Assembly: GCA_013127575.1 (NCBI GenBank)
Contig: CP053418.1
Location: 496,001-560,000 of the forward strand
From: Ramlibacter terrae
GTDB lineage: Bacteria > Pseudomonadota > Gammaproteobacteria > Burkholderiales > Burkholderiaceae_C
Length of the DNA stretch: 64,000 nucleotides
Direction: 5' to 3'
Of this stretch, positions 51,201-63,200 are shown one piece after another. Both the position numbers and the translations under genes were made by a program. The notes beneath the pieces were generated by a model, which had not been told where the DNA came from, did not search any database, and saw only the letters and a program-made list of their open reading frames with translations. The first letter of the stretch is position 1. Each line of letters starts with the position of its first letter.

Positions 51201-54200
51201 TACTTCTGGTGGCGTGACGGAGACCGCCACGGTCAGCGTCACTGTCACCCCGGTGAACGACGCGCCCGTCTTCGGCGGCAACTCCACCGGCATCGGCAAC
51301 GAAGACGCCGGCGTGATCAGCGGCGTGCTCACGGCGACCGACGCCGACGGCATGACGAACCCCGGTTACGTCGTCACGAGCGCAGCCGGCCACGGCACCG
51401 CCAGCATCGACGCGATCACCGGCGCCTGGAGCTACATCCCCGACGCCGATTACCACGGCGCGGACAGCTTCACCGTCGCCGTCACGGACAACAGCGGCAA
51501 CACGGCGACGCGCACAATCAACCTGAGCGTCACGCCGGTCACCGACATCGCGACCGACACGGCGAGCACGACCGAAGACACGGCCGTCGTCACCGACGTG
51601 CTGGCCAACGACAGCTTCGAAGGCGCGGGCCGCGTCATCTCCTCGGTCACCAACGGCGCCCACGGCACCGTCACCATCGTCGACGCAGCGCTGGGCCTCG
51701 GTGCGCTACACCCCGGATGCCAACTACAACGGCACCGACGCGTACACCTACACGGTGAGCTCCGGCGGAACCACCGAGACCGTCACGGTCAACGTGACGA
51801 TCACCCCGGTCAACGACGCTCCGACCTTCGGCGGCGACACCACCGAATCCGGCAACGAAGACGGCGCACCCATCACCGGCACGCTGAGCGTCGCCGACGC
51901 CGCCGACGGCATCACCGCGCCGGCCTTCACCGTCAGCGCCAATGCTGCGCACGGCACCGCCTCGGTCAACGCGGCGACAGGGGCCTGGACCTACACCCCC
52001 ACCGCCGACTTCAACGGCACCGACAGCTTCACGGTCCGCGTGACCGACGACGACGGCTTCACGGCGACGCAGGTCATCACCGTCACCGTCGGCGCCGTCG
52101 CCGACATCGCGAACGACACGGCCACGGTGGCCGAAGACGGCAGCGTCCTCACCAACGTCCTCGGCAACGACAGCTTCGAAGGCGGCACCCGCTCGGTCAC
52201 GGCCGTCACCAACGGCGCCAACGGCACGGTCACGATCGTCGATGCGGCCGCGGGCACCGTCCTGTACACGCCGAACGCGAACTTCAACGGCACCGACACG
52301 TACACCTACACGGTGACGTCGGGCGGCGTCACCGAGACGGCGACCGTGAGCGTCACCGTCACCCCGGTGAACGACCCCGTCACCTTCGGCGGCAACACCA
52401 GCGGCGCCGGAGCGGAAGACGGCGCGGCCATCACCGGCGTGCTCAGCGCGGCCGATGCCGCCGACGGCATGACGGCGCCCAACTTCACCGTCAGCGCCAA
52501 CGGCGCGCACGGCACGGCGACCATCGACCCCGCCACCGGCGCCTGGACGTACACGCCGGCCGCCGACTACAACGGCCCCGACAGCTTCACCGTGACGGTG
52601 AGCGACAACGCCGGCAACACCGCCACGCGCGTCATCAACGTCACGGCCACGGCCGTCGCCGACATCGCCGCCGACACCGTCACCGTGGCGGAAGACGGCA
52701 GCGTCACGGCGAACCTGCTGGCCAACGACAGCTTCGAAGGCACGCCGACCATCACGTCGGTGACGAGCGGCGCCCACGGCACCGTCACGATCATCGACGC
52801 GGCAGCGGGCACCGTCCTGTACACGGCCGACCCGGACTTCCACGGCACCGACACGTACACCTACACGGTGACCTCCGGTGGCGTGACCGAGACCGCCACG
52901 GTCACCGTGACGGTCTCGCCGGTGGACGACCCCACGACCTTCGGCGGCGCCACCAGCGGCAGCGGCAACGAAGACGGCGGCGCCATCACCGGCACGCTCA
53001 CCGCGGCCGACGCCGTCGACGGCATGGGCACGCCGGCCTTCACCGTGACAAGCCAGCCGGCCCACGGCACCGCGACCATCAACGCCGCCACCGGCGCCTG
53101 GAGCTACGTCCCGGCCGCCGACTACAACGGCGCCGACAGCTTCACCGTCCGCGTCACCGACGACCAGGGCCACACGTCCACGCAGGTCATCAGCCTGGCG
53201 GTAGCGGCGGTCGCCGACATCGCCGCCGACACGGCGACGGTCGCCGAAGACGGCAGCGTGACCTCCGCGCTGCGCGGCAACGACAGCTTCGAAGGCGCGA
53301 CCCCGACCGTCACCGCCGTGACCAGCGGTGCGCACGGCACCGTCGCCATCGTCAACGCCGCGACCGGCACGGTCTCGTACACGCCCGATGCCAACTGGCA
53401 CGGCACCGACACGTACACCTACACCGTCACGTCCGGTGGCGTGACGGAAACCGCCACGGTCACCGTGACGGTGACGCCGGTGGACGACGCCGCCGTGTTC
53501 GGCGGCGCCACCAGCGGCAGCGGCAACGAGGACGGCGCTCCGATCACCGGCACGCTGACCGTGAGCGACACCGACGGCTTGCCCGCGGCCCGCTTCACCG
53601 TCTCCGCCAACGGCGGCCACGGCACCGCGACCATCGACGCCACGACCGGCCTGTGGAGCTATGTCCCCGACGCCGACTTCAACGGCGCCGACAGCTTCAC
53701 CGTCTCGGTCACCGACAACGACGGCAACGTCGCCACCCGCGTCATCGGCGTGAGCGTGGCGGCCGTGGTCGACGCGCTGCCCAACTCGGCGACGGTCGCC
53801 GAAGACGGCAGCGTCACCACCAACGTCCTCGCCGACGACGGCTTCGCCGCGGCCGCGCCGACGGTCACCTCCGTGACGCAAGGCGCGCACGGTACCGTGA
53901 CGGTGCTGGACGCCCCCGCCGGCACCGTGCTGTACACGCCGGACGCCAACTTCCACGGCACCGACAGCTACACCTACACCGTCACCTCGGGCGGCGTCAC
54001 CGAGACTGCCACCGTGACGGTGACGGTCTCCCCGGTGAACGACCCGGTCACCTTCGGCGGACACACCGCCGGCGCCGGCAACGAAGACGGCGGCGCGATC
54101 ACCGGCACGCTGACAGCCACCGACCTCGCCGACGGCATGCCCGCGCCGGCCTTCACCGTCACCGGCAACCCGGCCCACGGCACGGCCAGCATCGATGCGA

Positions 54201-57200
54201 GCGGCGCGTGGACGTACACGCCCGCCGCCGACTACAACGGCAACGACAGCTTCACCGTGACGGTGACGGATGCGCTGGGCAACACGGCCACGCAAGTCAT
54301 CGCGCTGACGGTCGCCCCGGTCGCCGACATCGTCGCCAACAGCGTCACCGTGGCGGAAGACGGCAGCGTCACCTCGCCGCTGCTCGCCAACGACAACTTC
54401 GAAGGCGCCGCCACCATCACCGCCGTGAGCCGTGGCGCGAACGGCAGCGTCGTCGTCGTCGATGCGGCGGCCGGCACCGTGCTGTACACGCCCAACGCGA
54501 ACTTCCACGGCACCGACAGCTACACCTACACGGTCACTTCCGGCGGCGTGACGGAGACGGCGACCGTCACGGTGACCGTGAGCCCGGTGAACGACGCCAC
54601 CTTCTTCAGCGGCGCCACCGCCGGCAGCGGCAACGAAGACGGCGGCGCCATCACCGGCACGCTCAACGTCGCCGATGCCGACGGCATCGCCGCGCCGGCG
54701 TTCAGCGTGACGGCCAGCCCGGCCCACGGCACCGCCACCATCAACCCGGCCAACGGCGCACGGGTCTACACGCCCGCTGCCGACTACAACGGTCCGGACA
54801 GCTTCACCGTCACCGTCACCGACAACCGTGGCAACACCGCCACGCAGGTGATCGGCCTCACGGTCGCGCCGGTCGCCGACATCGCGGCGGACAGCGCCAC
54901 GGCGGCGGAAGACGGCGGCGTCACCGCCAACCTGCTTGCCAACGACAGCTTCGAGAGCTCCGGCGCCGCCATCACCGCGGTGACGCAGGGCACGCACGGC
55001 ACCGTCACCATCATCGACGCGGCGCTGGGCACGGTGCGGTACACCGCCGATGCCAACTGGCACGGCACCGACACCTACACGTACACCGTCACGGCCGGCG
55101 GCGTGACCGAAACGGCGACCGTCACCGTCACCGTGAACCCGGTCGACGATCCGGCCAGCTTCGGCGGCGCCACCACCGGCAGCGGCAACGAAGACGCCGG
55201 CGCGATCACCGGCACGCTGACAGCCGCCGACGCGGCCGACGGCATGACCGCGCCCGCCTTCACCGTGGTCGGCAGCGCTGCGCACGGCACAGCCTCCATC
55301 GATCCGGCCTCGGGCGCCGGACGTACACGCCCGTCGCCGACTACAACGGCGCCGACAGCTTCACCGTCCGCGTGACGGATGGCGACGGCAACACCGCGAC
55401 GCAGGTCATCACGCTGAACGTGGCGGCCGTGGCCGACATCGCCAACGACACGGCCACCGTCGCCGAAGACGGCAGCGTCACCACCGGCGTGCTGGCCAAC
55501 GACAGCTTCGAAGGCGGCAGCCGCGCGATCACGGCGGTCACCAACGGTGCACACGGCACGGTCACCATCGTCGACCCCGCGCTCGGCACGGTGCAGTACA
55601 CGCCGGCCGCCAACTGGCACGGCACCGACACCTACACCTACACCGTCACCTCGGGTGGCGTGACGGAGACCGCCACGGTCACGGTCACCGTGAGCCCGGT
55701 GAACGATCCGACCGTGTTCAGCGGCGGCACGACCGGCGTCGGCCTGGAAGACGGCGGCGTCATCAGTGGCGTGCTGGGCGTTTCGGACACCGACGGCATC
55801 GCGAACCCCGCGTTCACCGTCAGCGCCGCGGCGGCGCATGGCACGGCCGGCATCGACCCGGTCACCGGCGCGTGGACCTACACGCCCATCGCGGACTACA
55901 ACGGCCCGGACAGCTTCACGGTCACCGTCACCGACAGCCGTGGCAACACCGCCACCCGCACGATCAACCTGAGCGTGACGCCGGTGGTCGACATCGCGGG
56001 CGACACGGTGAGCACGGTGGAAGACGTCGCCGTCCTCACTAACGTGCTCGGCAACGACACGTTCGACAACGCGGGCCGCCTGGTCACGGGCACCACCGAC
56101 GGCGCCCACGGCACCGTCACGGTCATCAACGCCGCCGCCGGCCTGGTGCGCTACACCCCCGACGCGGACTTCTGGGGCAGCGACAGCTACACCTACACGG
56201 TGACGTCGGGCGGCGCGACCGAAACGGTCACGGTCGTCGTCAACGTGGCGCAGGGCAACAACCCGACGACCTTCTCGGGCAACACCACCGGCATCGGCAG
56301 CGAAGACGGGCCGGCGATCACCGGCACGCTGAACGTGGCGGACCCGGACGGCATCGCCGCACCGGCGTTCAACGTGAGCGGCGGCGCCGCGCACGGCACG
56401 GCCACCATCAACGGCGCGACCGGCGCCCGGACGTACACGCCCAACGCCGACTACCACGGCAGCGACAGCTTCACCGTGACGGTGACCGACGACGACGGCA
56501 ACACGGCCACCCGTGGTGACGGTGAACGTCGGCTCGGTGGCGGACATCGCCGGCGACACGGCCAGCGTGAACGAAGACGGCAGCGTCACGAGCAACCTGC
56601 TGGCCAACGACAGCTTCGAAGGTGCGGAGATCATCAAGGCCGTGACGCAAGGCGCGCACGGCACGGTGACGATCGTCGACGCCGCCCCGGGCACGGTGCA
56701 GTACACGGCCGACCCGAACTGGTCGGGCACCGACAGCTACACCTACACCGTCACCTCCGGCGGCGTGACCGAAACGGCGACGGTGGTCGTCACGGTCAAC
56801 CCAGTGGACGATGCGCCGGTCTTCTCGGGCGACACCAGCGGCAGCGGCAACGAAGATGCCGGCGCGATCACCGGCACGCTCGCGGCGGTCGACTCCGCCG
56901 ACGGCATGCCCACGCCCGGCTACAGCGTCTCCGGCACGGCCGCGCACGGCACCGCCTCGATCGATGCATCGGGCGCCGGACCTACACGCCCGCCGCCGAC
57001 TACAACGGCCCGGACAGCTTCACCGTCACGGTCACCGATGCCCTCGGCAACACCGCCACGCAGGTGATCACGCTGACCGTCGCGCCGGTGGCCGACATCG
57101 CCGGCGACACGGTGAACGTCGACGAGGACGGATCCGTCACCAGCGGCCTGCTGGCCAACGACGACTTCGACGCCGCCGCTCCCGCGCCCGCCATCACGGC

Positions 57201-60200
57201 GGTGACGCAGGGCGCCAACGGCACGGTGACGATCATCGACGCGGCCGCCGGGACGGTGCAGTACACGCCCAACGCCAACTTCAACGGCACCGACAGCTAC
57301 ACCTACACCGTCACTTCGGGCGGCGTGACGGAAACCGCGACCGTGGTCGTCAACGTGGCGCAGGTCGACGACCCGGCCACGTTCGGCGGCGCCACCAGCG
57401 GCAGCGGCAACGAAGACGCGGGCGCGATCACGGGCACGCTGACGGCCTCGGACGCCATCGACGGCATGCCGTCGCCGAACTTCACCGTCACCGGTGTCGC
57501 CACGCACGGCACCGCGTCCATCACCGCCGGCGGTGCGTGGACGTACACGCCGAACGCGGACTACCACGGCGCCGACACCTTCACCGTGACGGTCACGGAC
57601 GCCAAGGGCAACGTCGCGACGCAGGTCATCAGCCTGACGGTCGGCGCGGTCGTGGACGCGTTCGCCGACAGCGCCACGGTGGCGGAAGACGCCAGCGTCA
57701 TCACCGACGTGCTGGCCAACGACGAGTTCGAAGGCACGACCGCGATCACCTCGGTGACGCAGGGCACGCACGGCACGGTCACGATCGTCGACGCGGCGGC
57801 CGGCACGGTGCAATACACGCCGGATGCCAACTGGCACGGCACGGACACGTACACCTACACGGTCACCTCCGGCGGTGTCACCGAGACGGCCACCGTCACG
57901 GTCACGGTCACGCCGGTCGACGACCCGGCGACCTTCGGTGGCGCCACCACCGGCACCGGCACGGAAGACGCCGGCGCCATCACCGGCACGCTGACGGCGA
58001 GCGACCCGGCCGACGTGCTGTCGGCAGCGCCGTTCAGCGTCAGCGCCAACGCGGCGCACGGCACGGCCAGCATCAACGCCACGACGGGCGCCGGACGTAC
58101 ACGCCCGCCGCCGACTACACCGGCCCGGACAGCTTCACGGTCACGGTCACCGACAGCCCGGGCAACACGGCCACGCAGGTGATCAGCCTGACGGTGAATG
58201 CCGAAGTCGACATCGCGCCCGACGCGATCAGCGTCAACGAAGAAGGCAGCGTCACGAGCAACCTGCTGGCCAACGACGCCTTCGAAGGCGCGGAGACCAT
58301 CACCGCCGTCACGCAAGGCGCCAACGGCACGGTCACGATCATCGATGCGGCCGCGGGCACCGTGCAGTACACGCCCAACGCCAACTTCAACGGCACGGAC
58401 ACGTACACCTACACGGTGACGTCCGGCGGCGTCACCGAGACGGCGACGGTCACCGTCACGGTCAACCAGGTCGACGACCCGACCACGTTCAGCGGCGCCA
58501 CCAGCGGCAGCGGCAACGAAGACGCGGGCGCGATCACCGGCACGCTCGGTGCGGCCGACTCGCCGACGGCCTGGCGGCGGCGCCGTTCAGCGTCTCGGCC
58601 AACGGCACGCACGGCACGGCCAGCATCAACGCGACGACGGGCGCGTGGACGTACACGCCCAACGCCGACTACAACGGCGCCGACAGCTTCACCGTTCGCG
58701 TCGCCGACGGCGACGGCAACTTCGCCACGCAGGTGATCACGGTCAACGTCGGCGCGGTCGCCGACATCGCAGGCGACACCGCCAGCGTCAACGAAGACGC
58801 CAGCGTCACCACCAACCTGCTGGCCAACGACAGCTTCGAAGGCGCGGAGATCATCACGGCCGTGACACAAGGCGCGCACGGCACGGTCACGATCCTCGAC
58901 GCGGCGCTGGGCACCGTGCAGTACACGCCGGATGCGAACTGGCACGGCACCGACACGTACACGTACACCGTCACCTCCGGCGGTGTCACGGAAACGGCGA
59001 CCGTCACGGTCACCGTCAACCCGGTCAACGACCCGACGACCTTCGGCGGCGCCAGCTCCGGCACCGGCGCGGAAGACGCAGGCGCGATCACCGGCACGCT
59101 GACGGCTGCAGACCCGGCCGACGGCCTGGCGGCAGCTCCGTTCACCGTCAGCGCCAACGCGGCGCACGGCACGGCCAGCATCAACGCCACCACCGGCGCG
59201 GACGTACACGCCGGCCGCCGACTACAACGGCCCGGACAGCTTCACGGTGACGGTCACCGACAGCCCGGGCAACACGGCCACGCAGGTGATCAGCCTGACG
59301 GTGACGGCCGATGCGGACATCGCCGGCGACGCGATCAGCGTCAACGAGGACGGCAGCGTCACGAGCGACCTGCTGGCCAACGACAGCTTCGAAGGCGCGG
59401 AGACCATCACCGCCGTCACGCAGGGCGCGCACGGCACGGTCACCATCGTCGACGCGGCGGCGGGCACGGTGCTGTATACGCCGGACGCGAACTACCGCGG
59501 CGCGGACAGCTACACCTACACCGTCACCTCCGGCGGCGTCACCGAGACGGCCACCGTCACGGTCACGGTCAACCCGGTGAACGACGCCCCGACCTTCGGC
59601 GGCGCCACCAGCGGCAGCGGCAACGAAGACACGGTGATCACGGGCACGCTGACCGCCACCGACCCGGCCGACGGCATGCCGTCGCCGAACTACCGTGTGA
59701 GCGGCGTGGCCGCGCACGGCACGGCCGCCATCAACGCCACCACGGGCGCCTGGACCTACACGCCCAACGCCGACTACAACGGCGCCGACAGCTTCACCGT
59801 CACCGTCGCCGACAGCGAAGGCAACCTCGCAACGCAGGTGATCAGCCTCACCGTGGCGGCCGTGGCCGACATCGCCGCCGACAACGCCACGGTGGCGGAA
59901 GACGCCAGCGTCATCACCGACGTGCTGGCCAACGACGAGTTCGAAGGCACGACCGCGATCACCTCGGTGACGCAGGGCACGCACGGCACGGTCACGATCG
60001 TCGACGCGGCGGCCGGCACGGTGCAATACACGCCGGATGCCAACTGGCACGGCACGGACACGTACACCTACACGGTCACCTCCGGCGGTGTCACCGAGAC
60101 GGCCACCGTCACGGTCACGGTCACGCCGGTCGACGACCCGGCGACCTTCGGTGGCGCCACCACCGGCACCGGCACGGAAGACGCCGGCGCCATCACCGGC

Positions 60201-63200
60201 ACGCTGACGGCGAGCGACCCGGCCGACGTGCTGTCGGCAGCGCCGTTCAGCGTCAGCGCCAACGCGGCGCACGGCACGGCCAGCATCAACGCCACGACGG
60301 GCGCCTGGACGTACACGCCCGCCGCCGACTACACCGGCCCGGACAGCTTCACGGTCACGGTCACCGACAGCCTGGGCAACACGGCCACGCAGGTGATCAG
60401 CCTGACGGTGAATGCCGAAGTCGACATCGCGCCCGACGCGATCAGCGTCAACGAAGAAGGCAGCGTCACGAGCAACCTGCTGGCCAACGACGCCTTCGAA
60501 GGCGCGGAGACCATCACCGCCGTCACGCAAGGCGCCAACGGCACGGTCACGATCATCGATGCGGCCGCGGGCACCGTGCAGTACACGCCCAACGCCAACT
60601 TCAACGGCACGGACACGTACACCTACACGGTGACGTCCGGCGGCGTCACCGAGACGGCGACGGTCACCGTCACGGTCAACCGTGTCGACGACCCGACCAC
60701 GTTCAGCGGCGCCACCAGCGGCAGCGGCAACGAAGACGCGGGCGCGATCACCGGCACGCTCGGTGCGGCCGACCCGCCGACGGCCTGGCGGCGGCGCCGT
60801 TCAGCGTCTCGGCCAACGGCACGCACGGCACGGCCAGCATCAACGCGACGACGGGCGCGTGGACGTACACGCCCAACGCCGACTACAACGGCGCCGACAG
60901 CTTCACCGTTCGCGTCGCCGACGGCGACGGCAACTTCGCCACGCAGGTGATCACGGTCAACGTCGGCGCGGTCGCCGACATCGCAGGCGACACCGCCAGC
61001 GTCAACGAAGACGCCAGCGTCACCACCAACCTGCTGGCCAACGACAGCTTCGAAGGCGCGGAGATCATCACGGCCGTGACACAAGGCGCGCACGGCACGG
61101 TCACGATCCTCGACGCGGCGCTGGGCACCGTGCAGTACACGCCGGATGCGAACTGGCACGGCACCGACACGTACACGTACACCGTCACCTCCGGCGGCGT
61201 CACCGAGACGGCGACCGTCACGGTCACCGTCAACCCGGTCAACGACCCGACGACCTTCGGCGGCGCCAGCTCCGGCACCGGCGCGGAAGACGCAGGCGCG
61301 ATCACCGGCACGCTGACGGCTGCAGACCCGGCCGACGGCCTGGCGGCAGCTCCGTTCACCGTCAGCGCCAACGCGGCGCACGGCACGGCCAGCATCAACG
61401 CCACCACCGGCGCCTGGACGTACACGCCGGCCGCCGACTACAACGGCCCGGACAGCTTCACGGTGACGGTCACCGACAGCCCGGGCAACACGGCCACGCA
61501 GGTGATCAGCCTGACGGTGACGGCCGATGCGGACATCGCCGGCGACGCGATCAGCGTCAACGAGGACGGCAGCGTCACGAGCAACCTGCTGGCCAACGAC
61601 AGCTTCGAGGGCGCGGAGACCATCACCGCCGTCACGCAGGGCGCGCACGGCACGGTCACCATCGTCGACGCGGCGGCGGGCACGGTGCTGTACACCCCGG
61701 ACGCGAACTACCGCGGCGCGGACACCTACACCTACACCGTCACCTCCGGCGGCGTGACCGAGACGGCCACCGTCACGGTCACGGTCAACCCGGTGAACGA
61801 CGCCCCGACCTTCGGCGGCGCCACCAGCGGCAGCGGCAACGAAGACACGGTGATCACGGGCACGCTGACGGCCACCGACCCCGCCGACGGCATGCCGGCG
61901 CCGAACTACCAGGTGAGCGGCGTGGCCGCGCACGGCACGGCCAGCATCAACGCCACCACGGGCGCCTGGACCTACACGCCCAACGCCGACTACAACGGCG
62001 CCGACAGCTTCACCGTCACCGTCGCCGACAGCGAAGGCAACCTTGCAACGCAGGTGATCAGCCTCACCGTCGCTGCCGTGCAGGACGCGTTCGGCGAGTC
62101 GATCACCACCGACGAAGACACGCCGGTGCAGGCCGACGTGCTGGACAACGACTTCTTCGAAGCCGCCGGCCCGACCATCGTCGCGGTGACGCAGGGCGCC
62201 AACGGCACGGTCACGATCATCGACGCCGCCGCCGGCCTGGTGGAGTACACGCCCAACCCCGGCTACCACGGCCTCGACAGCTACACCTACACCGTCAGCT
62301 CCGGCGGCGTCACCGAGACCGCGACGGTCAGCGTGGCCGTCGGCGCGGTCGACAGTCCCACCACCTTCGGCGGCGCGACCGCCGGCACGGGCGCCGAGGA
62401 TGCCGCCAGCATCACCGGGACGCTGACCGTCAGCGACGGCGACGGCATGGCCACGCCGGGCTACACCGTCACGGCCAACGGTGCGCACGGCACGGCGAGC
62501 ATCAACGCCACGACCGGCGGCTGGACCTACACCCCGAACGCCGACTACTACGGCACGGACACGTTCACCGTCACCGTCGAGGACGACGACGGCAACCTGG
62601 CGACGCAGGTCATCACCGTCACCATGACGCCGGGTGTCGACATCGCAGCCGACACGGCGAGCGTGAACGAAGACGGCAGCGTGGACACCAACGTCCTCGC
62701 GAACGACAACTTCGAGGCGACGCCGAACATCACGGCCGTCACGCAGGGCAGCAACGGCACGGTCACCATCCTCGACCCGGTGCTGGGCACCGTGCGCTAC
62801 ACGCCCAACGCCGATTTCAACGGCACCGACACGTACACCTACACGGTGACGTCCGGCGGCGTGACCGAGACCGCGACCGTCACCGTGACGGTCAACCAGG
62901 TGAACGACCCGGCCACCTTCGGCGGCGCCACCAGCGGCGCCGGAACGGAAGACGGCGCCGCGATCACCGGCACCCTGACCGTGACCGACCCGGCCGACGG
63001 CATCACCGCGCCGGCGTTCACCGTCACCGGCGCCGCCGCGCACGGCACGGCCACGATCAACGCGTCGACCGGCGCCTGGAGCTACACGCCGAACGCCGAC
63101 TACAACGGCGCGGACAGCTTCACCGTCCGCATCACGGATGGCGACGGCAACACCGAGACGCAGGTGATCACGGTCGCGGTCGCCGCGGCGCCGGACATCG

